Below are positions 45,124-55,189 of a stretch of DNA of 64,000 nucleotides, piece by piece. The notes under the pieces are model-generated. The model saw nothing but the letters and a program-made list of their open reading frames with translations. It made no database searches and had not been told where the DNA came from. A program made the position numbers and the translations under genes. The DNA comes from DAIPXZ01 sp036782995 (GTDB taxonomy: Bacteria; Bacillota; Clostridia; Saccharofermentanales; Saccharofermentanaceae). The stretch lies in contig DAIPXZ010000004.1 in assembly GCA_036782995.1 (NCBI GenBank), forward strand, positions 62,001 to 126,000. Reading direction: 5' to 3'. Within the stretch, counting starts at the first letter, position 1. Every line of letters starts with the position of its first letter.

Positions 45124-45320
45124 AACTCAGTTGTCCTTCACGAAAGCGTGTTTCGTTAGCGAACAGACGTTATTATAGCGATGTCGCATGAAGATGTCAA
45201 CACTAATTCGATGATTTCAAAACGTTTTTTTCAGTTTTCTTTCTTGATTGTCTCATTTCATCCAAACAACAAATTTTCTATCAATTTCATGTTTTACCTT
45301 CAATTCTTCGAAATAATCTG

Positions 45321-45326
45321 TATAAT
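45321..45326 (+). promoter_or_regulatory. Predicted -10 box of the EamA transporter gene
   Basis: A perfect TATAAT lies 36 bases before the ATG at 45363. No convincing -35 is found 16-18 bases upstream. Confidence 0.45.
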
Positions 45327-45362
45327 ATTTTCGTTATAAAAAACATTTTGGAGGATTAATTC

Positions 45363-46271
45363 ATGTGGTTCATTTTTGCGCTGATTACTGTGGCCTGTTG
45401 GGGTACGGCGGACTTATTCTATAAAAAAGGCAGCGATGAAAATGACCCGTTAAGTCATCTAAAGATTGTCGTTATGGTCGGTCTCGTTATGGGAATTCAT
45501 GCCGTAATATATATGCTTGTAAAGGGTTTGACATTCAATCCAATGGATATTGTCACCTATTTCCCCGTATCTGCTCTCTATATCCTTTCCATGACAATCG
45601 GATATATCGGACTTCGATATATTGAGCTTTCCATCGCTTCTCCGATTCAAAACACGTCTGGTGCACTCACAGCTATCCTTTGCTTCTTTATCTTTTCACA
45701 AGCCCTCTCTGGACTGGAAATTGCAGGTATCGCCATCATCTCCGTAGGACTCTTCCTGTTAGCCGTCTTGGAAAAACACTTTGATGACAAAGCGCGTGCC
45801 GCCGCTGGAGAAACCGTTGAAAAGAAATACCGCATCGGCTGGCTAGCGATTCTTTTCCCACTTGCCTATTGCATTCTCGATGGTCTCGGAACTTTTGCTG
45901 ACGCCATCTACCTAGACGAAAAAGAGATCTTAAGCGAAGATTCAGCACTTCTCGCATATGAATTCACATTCTTTATCTGCGCTTTCTTCGTCTTCCTTTT
46001 TATCACCTTCGTAAAAAAAGAAAAATTCAATCCACTCAAGCAAAAGGACAAGGGGCTCGCAGCAATCTTTGAAACAGCCGGACAATTCTTTTACGTATTT
46101 GCCATGTCCGATCGTGCAATCGTGGCAGCGCCACTTGTTGCATCGTATAGTATCGTTTCGGTTTTACTATCACGTATTTTCATCAAAGAGAAATTGAAGA
46201 AGGTGCAATATCTTGTTATTGCCCTTGTCATGGTCGGCATCATTCTTTTGGGAATTACTGATGAGATGTAA
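45363..46271 (+). CDS. EamA/DMT-family transporter
   Basis: 302 residues with about ten hydrophobic helices in two repeats, starting MWFIFALITVACWGTADLFY; the second repeat begins near KYRIGWLAILFPLAYCILDG. Members export amino acids, nucleosides or other metabolites; the substrate is not predictable. TTGGAGGATTAATTC precedes the ATG. An acidic loop between repeats (residues about 140-160) is noted. Confidence 0.85.
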   Translation: MWFIFALITVACWGTADLFYKKGSDENDPLSHLKIVVMVGLVMGIHAVIYMLVKGLTFNPMDIVTYFPVSALYILSMTIGYIGLRYIELSIASPIQNTSGALTAILCFFIFSQALSGLEIAGIAIISVGLFLLAVLEKHFDDKARAAAGETVEKKYRIGWLAILFPLAYCILDGLGTFADAIYLDEKEILSEDSALLAYEFTFFICAFFVFLFITFVKKEKFNPLKQKDKGLAAIFETAGQFFYVFAMSDRAIVAAPLVASYSIVSVLLSRIFIKEKLKKVQYLVIALVMVGIILLGITDEM

Positions 46272-46360
46272 TTATTCTTTATAAAAGTAGTCATACAAAT
46301 CGTAATTTACAGCCTAAGGATATACGTGCTTTTCAAATAGAATAAATTTAATCACATTAA

Positions 46361-46393
46361 AACCCGGCGAGAGAATAATATCTCTCACCGGGT
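46361..46393. terminator. Hairpin terminator between EamA and yeiH genes
   Basis: ACCCGGCGAGAGA pairs with TCTCTCACCGGGT (one mismatch). The minus strand ends in TTTTAA, fitting yeiH; the convergent EamA gene may also use it. Confidence 0.7.
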
Positions 46394-46432
46394 AATTATA
46401 TATTTGAAATTATTGAATGAATTTCGTTTTTA

Positions 46433-47491
46433 TTATTGGAGCAACCCGAGCCATTGCTCGCTGTATATCACTGCAAGTGCTACGACCACAACAAGAGCAG
46501 AAATGATAAAGCCATGAAGCATTGGTTTTATTCCGGATTTTTTCATGTCTTTGAAACTGGTATTCAAACCTATTGCAGCAAGTGCAGCAATCATCAAAAA
46601 TTTACTGATTTCCTTCATAACCGAGGATACTGTTTCCGGAATAATACCGAAGCTGTTGATTACGGCGAGTGCAACAAATCCGACAATGAACCATGGAATT
46701 ATTGATTTAATGTTATATTTGATTTTTTTATCACTTCCATTTACTTTTGCAGTTTGTGATAATTCTTTGCGCTTAATTCTCATGTTTATCAAAGTAAAGA
46801 TAATAACTGTTGGAATTATCGAAAGTGTTCTTGTCAATTTAACCATTACCGCAAAATCTCCGGCTGCATCACTAAATGCATATCCTGCGGCGACAACGCT
46901 TGATGTGTCATTGACAGCTGTTCCGGCCCACAGACCGTAGGCCTCATTGCCCATGCCTAACGCCTTTCCCATAAATGGGAAAGCAATAATCATAAACATA
47001 TCAAAAAGGAATGTTGCCGACATAGCATAAGCAATATCCCTATCTTCTGCGTCAATGGCTGGTGCGATTGCGGCAATTGCCGAACCACCACAGATACCTG
47101 TTCCGGCAGAGATTAGATTTGAAAGCTTCCAATTAAGCCCAAGTAAGCGTCCGCATATATATCCACCGCCGAAGCAGGTAAGAAGTGTGAATACCATAAC
47201 TATAAGGGATACGCTGCCAACGTGCATGACCGTAGTTATATTAAGGCCTGCTCCGAGCAAAATAATTGCAAATTTCAGAAGTTTTTTCGAAGTGATTTTT
47301 ATACCCGGTGAGAAGATATCTCCCGGTTTGTGAATTGCATTGATTATCATACCGATGAACAGTGCGACAACTGAAGCACTTATCAGATGGATGGGAAGGT
47401 TATCCGTAATTATCTTTGCAACAAACGCAATAGCCAAAGCGACGGCAATTCCCGGAATAAAGCTGAAATATTTTTTTGCAATCTCTTTCAT
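46433..47491 (-). CDS. YeiH/UPF0324 family membrane protein (putative sulfate exporter)
   Basis: 352 residues with about ten helices and the family motifs LLGAGLN, GTGICGGSAIAAIAPAI, GLWAGTAVNDTSSVVAAGYA. It is annotated as a putative sulfate exporter in related genomes on thin evidence. The ATG at 47491 is preferred (GAGGGG upstream) over a TTG seven codons earlier. It is divergent from a LysR gene, as in the yeiH-yeiE arrangement of other bacteria. Confidence 0.85.
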   Translation of the reverse strand: MKEIAKKYFSFIPGIAVALAIAFVAKIITDNLPIHLISASVVALFIGMIINAIHKPGDIFSPGIKITSKKLLKFAIILLGAGLNITTVMHVGSVSLIVMVFTLLTCFGGGYICGRLLGLNWKLSNLISAGTGICGGSAIAAIAPAIDAEDRDIAYAMSATFLFDMFMIIAFPFMGKALGMGNEAYGLWAGTAVNDTSSVVAAGYAFSDAAGDFAVMVKLTRTLSIIPTVIIFTLINMRIKRKELSQTAKVNGSDKKIKYNIKSIIPWFIVGFVALAVINSFGIIPETVSSVMKEISKFLMIAALAAIGLNTSFKDMKKSGIKPMLHGFIISALVVVVALAVIYSEQWLGLLQ

Positions 47492-47599
47492 TAAAACAAG
47501 CCCCTCTTTCAATTTATGACTTGATTATAATTTCAACGCATGATAATTTTTAATAATCAATTGCTATTGTATGATTACATATTTTTATTGAGGTGCCAA

Positions 47600-48448
47600 A
47601 TGATCGATTATCGGGTTAATACATTTGTTATGCTATATGAAACAATGAACTATAGAGTTACAGCTGAACGACTAAATATGTCACAGCCTGCTGTAACTCA
47701 GCATATTCAATTGCTGGAGCATGAATATGGATGTAGATTTTTTAATTATGATAAACGAAAGTTGTCACGCACTCCTGAGGCTGATAAATTTGCCGTGTAT
47801 TGCAGGGGTCTTTTATACAATGATGAAGAATTTCGTGCTGATATTTTCCGAACATCTCCGAGGATTTTGCGCATAGGAGCAACAAAAACAATTGGTGAGT
47901 TTGTTTTGACAAATACCATCGATAAGTATTTAAGCAACAAAAAACACTCACTTAAGTTGCTCGTTGATAACACAGAAACTCTTCTTGGAAAACTGGAAAA
48001 CGGAGAGCTTGATTTCGCAATTGTAGAAGGAAACTTTGATAAAAACAAATACTCGTCACGTATATTACGTATGGAACCATTTGTTGGTGTATGTGCAAAA
48101 GATCATCCATTTGCAGGAAAAGAAATGAGTATTAATGATTTACTTGAAAGCACATTAATAGTTCGCGAGGAAGGTTCGGGAACGAGAGATGTACTTGAAC
48201 ATCTGCTTACAAATTTCGGTTACACAGTTTCTGCTTTTTCTCGAACTGTCTGTATTAGCAGCTTCAGAGTAATGTGTCGACTTATAGAAAAGAATATTGG
48301 AATATCATTTGTATATAAGTCCGTCGCAGAAAGTAGTGATGCATTGTCTATCTTTACAATCAACGGCTTGTCAGTTGCCCACGAGTTTTGCTATGTTTAT
48401 CTTAAAAACACTGACGCCATTCAGCTTATCAATCAGTTTGAAGGCTAA
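47600..48448 (+). CDS. LysR-family regulator (YeiE/CysB-like)
   Basis: 282 residues: an N-terminal winged helix (MNYRVTAERLNMSQPAVTQH) and a periplasmic-binding-like effector domain (LRIGATKTIGEF, GELDFAIVEG, REEGSGTRDVLE). The start at 47600 is chosen by GAGGTG 6 bases upstream and the family start MIDYRVNTF. Divergent orientation and a 108-bp shared region with yeiH suggest it controls that gene in response to a sulfur compound. Confidence 0.85.
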   Translation: MIDYRVNTFVMLYETMNYRVTAERLNMSQPAVTQHIQLLEHEYGCRFFNYDKRKLSRTPEADKFAVYCRGLLYNDEEFRADIFRTSPRILRIGATKTIGEFVLTNTIDKYLSNKKHSLKLLVDNTETLLGKLENGELDFAIVEGNFDKNKYSSRILRMEPFVGVCAKDHPFAGKEMSINDLLESTLIVREEGSGTRDVLEHLLTNFGYTVSAFSRTVCISSFRVMCRLIEKNIGISFVYKSVAESSDALSIFTINGLSVAHEFCYVYLKNTDAIQLINQFEG

Positions 48449-48624
48449 AACGCCTGTACCGACGTATCATTCGAGTTTATATTGGACATCTTTAAATCTG
48501 AATTTGCGTAGGATACTATGACAATCATAGTAATCATGAAGAACATGATAATACTATCAAATGGAAACATCCAAAACATGCATGATACGGTTTTTAAGAC
48601 GACCACAGGAAAAAAGCTGTTGCA

Positions 48625-48642
48625 GTCGATTTATTCATCGAC
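48625..48642. repeat. Inverted repeat GTCGAT/ATCGAC, isolated copy of the competence-type core
   Basis: GTCGAT-6-ATCGAC followed by AATTT lies between the LysR gene end and the lipoprotein gene end. It contains the ATCGACAA core seen in the phased arrays at 15 kb and 30 kb, but as a single dyad and not at a promoter. The rest of 48,449-48,649 shows nothing recognisable. Confidence 0.35.
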
Positions 48643-48649
48643 AATTTAA

Positions 48650-49510
48650 TTAGTAATTGTTTTCATATGCTTCTCGAAGCGGAAGAATCAGTACGTCATA
48701 TTGACTGCTTGTAATTCGACCGGTTGCCAACAGTTCATCGGCCGCTGCTACGATAATATTGTATTCACCATCATACGGAAGCGCGTCCACAGGTGACGTA
48801 AAACTAGTGCTCCCCAAATTGAATAGGCAATCCGGAACATCAGTACAAACCCATGAACCATCTACATTCGCAAAAGTGAATGTGTCATCATACGTTTTTG
48901 TAGTAATCAACGATTCATCTTGAATCCGATTGCCAACTTCCTGTAAAATCTCGTCTTCGAGTGTTGTTTTTGCCGTACTCGATCCCGTTGATCCATTCAT
49001 CACTAAATCAAGAACGTAGTTCTGTCCGATACTCTTCATTGATTCCATATCTGTAGCAATCAACTGAAATGATGTGCTCACATCCGGCATCGTAATAGTA
49101 ACCGGAACAACATATGTTCCATCTGCTTGTATTGTCGCTGTGTTTGCCTGATAAGTCATACGAGCATAGGTTTGCGTGAATACAAAAGCCATATTGGCGT
49201 ATTGCGAATTGGCAATATCATTTGGCACTACCCCAATAATCCCTGCGCTCTCATTAACATCGCCGCGTCGGAAGTATTCGAGATAAGAAGCTGCCCAATA
49301 CTGGCACGTAGAGGCATCTTCTTGTTCCACCTCATTTGATGACGACGGTAGCGTAACTCCGTCCTGTGTTAACGATACCGAGATGGATTGCATATCATTA
49401 TTTGTTTCTTCTTCGGAGGACGTCTTCTTTTTACATGCAGTTGGCATGACGAGCATAATGATACAAAGGCATACAGCAAACGCCTTTATGAATAAACGCT
49501 CCATTATCAT
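48650..49510 (-). CDS. Lipoprotein of unknown function
   Basis: 286 residues with a lipoprotein signal: a hydrophobic helix (AFAVCLCIIMLVMPTAC) ending at a lipobox Cys. The mature part has an acidic linker then a DUF5105-like helical and beta region (WAASYLEYFRRGDVNESA). The start at 49510 has AAGGA upstream. A start at 49537, overlapping the purM-like stop as ATGATG, would add nine residues; coupling makes either possible. It sits directly downstream of the PurM-like gene. Confidence 0.7.
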   Translation of the reverse strand: MIMERLFIKAFAVCLCIIMLVMPTACKKKTSSEEETNNDMQSISVSLTQDGVTLPSSSNEVEQEDASTCQYWAASYLEYFRRGDVNESAGIIGVVPNDIANSQYANMAFVFTQTYARMTYQANTATIQADGTYVVPVTITMPDVSTSFQLIATDMESMKSIGQNYVLDLVMNGSTGSSTAKTTLEDEILQEVGNRIQDESLITTKTYDDTFTFANVDGSWVCTDVPDCLFNLGSTSFTSPVDALPYDGEYNIIVAAADELLATGRITSSQYDVLILPLREAYENNY

Positions 49511-49533
49511 GCTGTTTTCCTTCGTGGCTCTCA

Positions 49534-50709
49534 TCATGAATAGATGAATTCCTTGCCGTCCGCACGAATAATCACTTCGTTCTCGGAGCCTTCCGGAAGA
49601 GCTTCTACATGACCAACAATTCTGGCTTCAACATTATATTTGTTTGCAATCTCAATGATACCGGAAGCAACACTTTCGTCGCAGTAGAATTCCATACGAT
49701 GACCGCAATTAAATACTTGATACATTTCTTTTTGCGGAATTTCACCAGAATCAAAAATCGCTGCAAAGATTGGTGGGAACGGGAAAAGATTGTCCTTTAC
49801 ATAACGAATGTTCTTACCAAAATCACGGCATTTTGCTTGACCACCACCGGTACAATGAATGATACCCGAAATCTCGTTACGATATTGAGCCAAAACATCC
49901 TTTACTATCGGTAAATAGGTTCTTGTAGGCGAAAGAATCGCTTCTGCAACGGTTTGGTTGCTGTTTGGAAGCTTATCAGAAAGCATAAACTTTCCACAAT
50001 AGACTTTATCTTCGGAAATAGTTTCGGATACTGATTCCGGATATTTTTTTAAGTATTCCTTGGAAAGAAGCATATGGCGAGCAGCAGTCAATCCGTTCGA
50101 AGAAATTCCGGAGTTGTATGAATCCTCGTACGTCGCCTGACCGAAAGAAGCCAAGCCAACAATGACATGTCCCGGCTTGATGTTTGCTGCTGAAATAACG
50201 TCTTTTCGAGCAACGCGCGTAACTAATGTAGAGTCAACAATGATTGTACGTACGAGATCACCTACATCGGCAGTCTCTCCACCAGACATCGTTATATCAA
50301 CACCAAGATTTTGAAGCTTTTCGATGAATGCGTCATAACCCTTAATAACTTCGGCAATACATGCGCCGTTTACACGATGTGCATTACGTCCGATGGTATT
50401 GGATAATGACAAGTTCGAGGTTGCTCCTACGCAAGCCAAATCATCTGTATTCATAACCAGTGAATCTTGAGCAATTGAGAAGAACCAGCGAGTATCACCT
50501 GTCTCACGATATGCCAGGTACGCGGCGGAAGACTTCGTTCCCGCACCATCAGCATGAATCGCAGTGCAATAATCTTCATCGCCAGCAAGATCCTCAATCA
50601 ATTTGCAAAACGCTCCGGGGAAAACACCCTTCGTTTGATTGGCAACGGCCTTCTTTACGTCATCTTTCGTAGGTGATACACCACGGCTCAAATAAGATTC
50701 TGCAGACAT
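49534..50709 (-). CDS. PurM-like protein (AIR synthetase family, long form)
   Basis: 391 residues, the long variant of phosphoribosylformylglycinamidine cyclo-ligase known from Bacteroidetes and some Clostridia. ATP and substrate motifs are IHADGAGTKSS, IAQDSLVMNTDDLACVG, SGGETADVGD, GLASFG and HCTGGGQAKC. It may supply AIR for purine and thiamine synthesis, but no other pur gene is adjacent, so a specialised role is possible. AAAGGAGAAAAG lies before the ATG at 50709. Confidence 0.82.
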   Translation of the reverse strand: MSAESYLSRGVSPTKDDVKKAVANQTKGVFPGAFCKLIEDLAGDEDYCTAIHADGAGTKSSAAYLAYRETGDTRWFFSIAQDSLVMNTDDLACVGATSNLSLSNTIGRNAHRVNGACIAEVIKGYDAFIEKLQNLGVDITMSGGETADVGDLVRTIIVDSTLVTRVARKDVISAANIKPGHVIVGLASFGQATYEDSYNSGISSNGLTAARHMLLSKEYLKKYPESVSETISEDKVYCGKFMLSDKLPNSNQTVAEAILSPTRTYLPIVKDVLAQYRNEISGIIHCTGGGQAKCRDFGKNIRYVKDNLFPFPPIFAAIFDSGEIPQKEMYQVFNCGHRMEFYCDESVASGIIEIANKYNVEARIVGHVEALPEGSENEVIIRADGKEFIYS

Positions 50710-50777
50710 ATTCTTTTCTCCTTTATTTATGTGTCTCCCATGAAAAGCATGTGAAGACGAATATACATAGATGTTTT

Positions 50778-51133
50778 CCAAGTTGAACCTATAAGCCGGG
50801 TTCTGTCTTAAATGATCATCTATCTAGGCAGATAGTCTCTTATCTGCTCAAGCCGCCTCCTCAAAGACTTTGCGGACCGCAAATAGCGTCTTTTCCACGG
50901 CGTTGCTCCGAGTGGGGTTTACAAGGCCAATTCGTTACCGAACTGCCGGTGAGCTCTTGCCTCACCTTTTCATCCTTACTCTTTCCGAAGAAAAAGCGGT
51001 TTTCTTTTCTGTTGCACTTTCCTTAAAGTTACCTTCACCGGGAACTACCCGGCACCCATGTCCTATGGAGCCCGGACTTTCCTCACGCACGGCCGTTGGG
51101 CCACTGTGCCCGCGATCATCCGGTCCAGCTTGG
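50778..51133 (-). ncRNA. rnpB: RNase P RNA, class A
   Basis: The catalytic RNA that trims tRNA 5' ends. Landmark conserved segments occur in order on the minus strand: GAGGAAAGTCCGGGCTC, then GGTAA blocks and GAAAGTGCAACAGAAA, and ACAGAACCCGGCTTA near the 3' end. P1 is formed by 51133-51122 with 50789-50778 (12 bp, one mismatch). Length about 356 nt fits the class. Confidence 0.93.
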
Positions 51134-51180
51134 AAAACATTCCTATTATACACGGATGTTTGTCATTCATCTACCACTTT

Positions 51181-51948
51181 TTACCAATTGTGGCCGCGAA
51201 AAACCTCAACAGAAAGCTTCGGTAGCCGTTCTTTTAATATCTTTTGCAAATATGGCAAAACCACGCGCTCGGTAGACTCGTGGCCCGCAATAATGACACT
51301 TATTCCCGACTCTTCCAATTCGAGCATATGATGATGCTTCATCTCTCCTGTAACCACAACATCGACACGCGCCAGCTTCAGAATCGGAATAGCTGACTCA
51401 TCAAAAGCACCGCCTTGTACGAAAGCACGACTTACAGAAGGATTTTGATCTGTATTCAAAATAATCCCCGAAGTACCAAGCTTCGATTTCACGATTTGTG
51501 TATAATCTCGAAGCAAAATATCATTGCCTAAGCTCCCGCAAACGCCAATTTCCGCGCCTTCAAGTGTCATCGGCATAAGAAGGCCAAGTTCACGAGCCAG
51601 TGCCGTATTGACACCGCCTTGCACCTTATCAAGATTCGAATGTGCGGCATACACATGAATCCCGTTCAATATGATATCTCGAATGTTCTTTCCCATAGGT
51701 TCTTGAAAATCGATGGTATGAATCGGTGCGAAGAGAAGCGGATGATGTGTCACGAGCATTGTTGCCCCTGCTGCTTTACATGCCTCGATGGCCTCATGAT
51801 TTGCATCCAACGCGAGCATACATTTATCAATTTGTGCACTTGCATCTCCAATCATTAATCCGACATGATCCCACGACTCTGCCATATCAGCAGGCGCAAG
51901 CTCTTCCATGACCGATATTATGTCCTGTACCCGGTATTGATCATTCAT
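51181..51948 (-). CDS. Nif3-like dinuclear metal protein
   Basis: 255 residues of the Nif3/YqfO/DUF34 family. Metal ligands are seen in THHPLLF and in AAHSNLDKVQGGVN and IAGHESTE near the end. Function is debated: GTP cyclohydrolase I-like folds are linked to metal insertion. The start at 51948 overlaps the trmK stop as ATGA; a 6-base-longer start is possible. Confidence 0.9.
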   Translation of the reverse strand: MNDQYRVQDIISVMEELAPADMAESWDHVGLMIGDASAQIDKCMLALDANHEAIEACKAAGATMLVTHHPLLFAPIHTIDFQEPMGKNIRDIILNGIHVYAAHSNLDKVQGGVNTALARELGLLMPMTLEGAEIGVCGSLGNDILLRDYTQIVKSKLGTSGIILNTDQNPSVSRAFVQGGAFDESAIPILKLARVDVVVTGEMKHHHMLELEESGISVIIAGHESTERVVLPYLQKILKERLPKLSVEVFRGHNW

Positions 51949-52616
51949 ACCCATTCATCCCAGGATGCCAAATATGGCACCCATTCCTTTCTTCCCCGTG
52001 ATATTTTCTCTATTACTGATCGTTCGTGCGCCATAAATTCCTGATAGAACGGTGGTTTTTCCTTAAGAATATATGGTCCAAAAAAAGCCTCTTTTAAATC
52101 TATTTTGTAGGGGGTTCCACTATATGTCACCTCGATGACCGAGTAGAAACGTCCACGATCCTTCGTAATCGATTCGCATTCAATGGAAAAACCATTCTCT
52201 GCGAGAAAGAATCGAAGTTCTTCGAGTGATCTTTGCGGCTGTAACACAAAGCGCAAATCATCATATGCGAATAAATCTCTTTCTTTCATAACATCGGAAA
52301 GGATGTCACGAATTTCCAAACCTCCCATTCCGGCAATCACAACAGTCGTTCGTGGTTTTAGCTCGATTCCAGAGAGTCCGTCTGTACAAAACGTCTTCGA
52401 TTGCTTCTCATATCCCATCGCCTTTAGGTAACTCTCTGTTCGAAGGGCCGGGGCCTTGTGAATATCTGTCGCTATAACAAATGGTGTTACATGATGATCT
52501 AAGCAATATGCAGACAGCTGTCCGTGATCCGAACCCACATCAATCACCAAGTCCGTCGGTGCAATGTGTTGAGCAACACATGTCAAACGAATCGAAAGAG
52601 AAGATTTTTCACTCAT
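51945..52616 (-). CDS. trmK: tRNA (adenine-22-N1)-methyltransferase
   Basis: SAM-dependent methylation of A22 in tRNA. 223 residues with motif I VIDVGSDHGQLS and the catalytic-site loop VIAGMGGLEI of the TrmK group, plus a C-terminal helical region. It sits between dnaG and nif3, the normal order, but the sigma factor gene rpoD usually present after dnaG is missing here. Confidence 0.93.
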   Translation of the reverse strand: MSEKSSLSIRLTCVAQHIAPTDLVIDVGSDHGQLSAYCLDHHVTPFVIATDIHKAPALRTESYLKAMGYEKQSKTFCTDGLSGIELKPRTTVVIAGMGGLEIRDILSDVMKERDLFAYDDLRFVLQPQRSLEELRFFLAENGFSIECESITKDRGRFYSVIEVTYSGTPYKIDLKEAFFGPYILKEKPPFYQEFMAHERSVIEKISRGRKEWVPYLASWDEWV

Positions 52617-52619
52617 AAA

Positions 52620-54485
52620 TCACCTCATCGATTTCATCTGTTCTTGCAAGTATTTCAAATAATTCATCGTATCCAGTAGACCTTTCTTGGTGGCTTCTTT
52701 ATCCGGTCCGTTCGGCATCCCGTCCAGCTGTTCCGCGAGTCTCTTCTTCTGTCTCGTATAGACATCCATACGTACGCGATAAAGATAATCGAGAGCATAT
52801 CGAAGAAGTGATTTCTCATCATGAGCACCTGTCGTCGTCATTAAGCATTCCGATATCACATCACGAGCCAATCGTTTATTGATTACATATTCATGAGTCG
52901 CTTCCAGCAAATGATTCGTATCACCTTCCGGCGTACCCAATAATGGCAAATATTCCTTCGCAATACTTCTCATCGTACCCATCGAAAAATCAGTTACCAA
53001 TGGTTTATCGAAAAGATTCGAATATGACGAACCCATCATCGACAATAAAACCAACAGAATCAACTCATCATTCGTCGCCGTCTCACCAAGATTATGTGTT
53101 GATTTCACCTCGGTTTGCGTCCTAGTCTTTCTCTCCACAGAAATAACCTCAGACGCTTTTCGTTCTTTTCCGGCCAACGCCACTTGGTTCAAAATCGATT
53201 GCGTTGATACACCGAGAACCGACGAAACAAGATTTGCCGCACGTTCTCTGGAAATCAAATTCGTTTCCCACGAAAGATATTCACATACCAGCATCTGGTA
53301 CGATTGTGCATCGAACTTTTTACCATTCGTGCATTGTAGCTTGGCGCTATCCATCAAATAGTCCATTACCGGCATCGCTGAATCGACCACTTCTTGAAAA
53401 GCACCGGCGCCGAATTCGCGAATAAACTCATCCGGATCTTTTCCATTCGGCACCTTCGCTACCGACACCTTCAAAGCAAGGCCAGATTGTTTCTGTTTGC
53501 GATGCATAATCATTTTTAAACCGCGGATAGCAGCATTTTGTCCGGCCTTATCAGAATCATAGAATAAAACGACTTCTTCGGTATATCGTCCCAACAAATC
53601 CAAATGTCTCTCTGTGAGTGCAGTACCTAAAGATGCCACGGCATTCTTCACGCCCGCTTGATGCATGGATATTACATCCATATATCCTTCGACGATAATC
53701 AACTGCTTCTTGCATGATGCCTTCGCAAAATTCAATGCATAAAGATTCTTCTGTTTCGAATACACAGGGGACTCCGGAGAGTTAATATACTTCGGTTGCC
53801 CATCACCCATAATACGTCCGCCGAAAGCAATAATCTCACCCATCGGGTTAAATATTGGAAACATTAATCTGCCGCGAAACAAATCAACCGGCTGTCCGCG
53901 CTTCCCCTTCGTGAAAAGACCACTTTCCAATAGCTCTTCATCACGATATCCTTTATCCTTTAAAAAATGGGATAAGCCTTCCCATTCATCGGGCGCATAC
54001 CCTAATCCAAATCCACGCGCCATCTTCGTTGAAATCGCGCGTTTCTGCAAATAGCTACGCGCACCCTCGCCCCTAGGCGACATTAGATTCGCATAGAAAT
54101 ATCGTGCGGCCTCCAAAAGAGCACCCTTAATTCGTTTTCTCTTCTTCTCTTCTCGTTGATATTCTTCGTCATTGGATTCCGGAATCGTGACGCCAGATTG
54201 CTCGGCAAGAAGCTTAATCGCATCAACATAGCCGATGTTTTCAATCTCCATCAAAAAATGAATGACATTGCCGCCTTTATGACAACCGAAGCAATAGTAA
54301 ATTTGTTTCGTCGTAGAAATGGAAAAAGACGGCGTATCTTCGGAATGGAAAGGACACAGACCGAATTGATTTTGTCCTGTACGCTTCGTAAATTGCACAT
54401 ATTTCCCAACCACAGACTCTATGCTATTTCGAGCGATAATTTCTTGGATTACATCTTCGGGAATACCACCGTAATGAGAAGCCAC
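52620..54485 (-). CDS. dnaG: DNA primase
   Basis: Makes RNA primers at replication forks. 621 residues: the N-terminal zinc motif uses C44, H47, C65 and C68 (CPFHSEDTPSFSIS, YCFGC), the TOPRIM core follows (VEGYMDV, FYDSDKAG) and a helicase-binding C-terminal domain ends it. The GTG start at 54485 matches other primases (MASHYGGIPEDVIQ) and has GGAAGG upstream; a TTG start 11 codons earlier is less likely. Confidence 0.95.
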   Translation of the reverse strand: MASHYGGIPEDVIQEIIARNSIESVVGKYVQFTKRTGQNQFGLCPFHSEDTPSFSISTTKQIYYCFGCHKGGNVIHFLMEIENIGYVDAIKLLAEQSGVTIPESNDEEYQREEKKRKRIKGALLEAARYFYANLMSPRGEGARSYLQKRAISTKMARGFGLGYAPDEWEGLSHFLKDKGYRDEELLESGLFTKGKRGQPVDLFRGRLMFPIFNPMGEIIAFGGRIMGDGQPKYINSPESPVYSKQKNLYALNFAKASCKKQLIIVEGYMDVISMHQAGVKNAVASLGTALTERHLDLLGRYTEEVVLFYDSDKAGQNAAIRGLKMIMHRKQKQSGLALKVSVAKVPNGKDPDEFIREFGAGAFQEVVDSAMPVMDYLMDSAKLQCTNGKKFDAQSYQMLVCEYLSWETNLISRERAANLVSSVLGVSTQSILNQVALAGKERKASEVISVERKTRTQTEVKSTHNLGETATNDELILLVLLSMMGSSYSNLFDKPLVTDFSMGTMRSIAKEYLPLLGTPEGDTNHLLEATHEYVINKRLARDVISECLMTTTGAHDEKSLLRYALDYLYRVRMDVYTRQKKRLAEQLDGMPNGPDKEATKKGLLDTMNYLKYLQEQMKSMR

Positions 54486-54529
54486 GCGTGCAGTTCCTTC
54501 CTTTCTTCTACGATTCAATTCATTACCGA

Positions 54530-55189
54530 TTAGAGTAATTTCGTATCATTAATATACAATTCAAAAATTAAACCTAAATGCTCCGCCGCTCCACGGCAAA
54601 GCTTCATTCGCTCCAAAAAGATTTCAAAATAATCCATAACCGGACAAATGGACGTATCCGTCTCAAGAGCCAGTATCGCCTTTTTATCTGCGATCGTTAA
54701 AGAGGATAATGTTACCGCATAATTCACGCGATCATGAATATCAAAGGTCTCTGGTGTGCGATTTCTTACACGGCTGCGATGCACATCAGCCTTATCCGCC
54801 AAAATCAGGGCCGATGCCAGATTACTTACCGGAGCACCTTCACCCTCGTCATGATTCGCAATCGCCATCATGATAGCTGTCGCGTCTTCATATGACATGC
54901 CCTTTCGTATCAGCATGTCGTATGCAAGTAATGCGCCAGACATGGCATGATGATTGCGATTGACGGCATTACCAATATCATGAATGTATCCGGCAATTCG
55001 ACCGAGCTCGACGACCTCTTCCGATTCGCCGATGGCTTCTAAAATCTCGCCGCATTTATTTGAAACAAGGCGGCAATGACGGTAACTGTGCTCAGTAAAC
55101 CCTAATGAATCCATTTGACGAGCCGATGCTTCCAAAAGCACCTTCACTTCTTTACTCTTTTGGATATCCTTAATGGAAAGCGATGCCAT
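54530..55189 (-). CDS. HD-domain phosphohydrolase
   Basis: 219 residues with the HD metal set: H34-like in HSYRHC, HDIGNA (HD pair) and NHDEG. The family includes nucleotide and dNTP phosphohydrolases; the substrate is unknown. Upstream of dnaG, it may play the Dgt-like role seen in some operons. GGAGAAGAG lies before the ATG. Confidence 0.82.
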   Translation of the reverse strand: MASLSIKDIQKSKEVKVLLEASARQMDSLGFTEHSYRHCRLVSNKCGEILEAIGESEEVVELGRIAGYIHDIGNAVNRNHHAMSGALLAYDMLIRKGMSYEDATAIMMAIANHDEGEGAPVSNLASALILADKADVHRSRVRNRTPETFDIHDRVNYAVTLSSLTIADKKAILALETDTSICPVMDYFEIFLERMKLCRGAAEHLGLIFELYINDTKLL

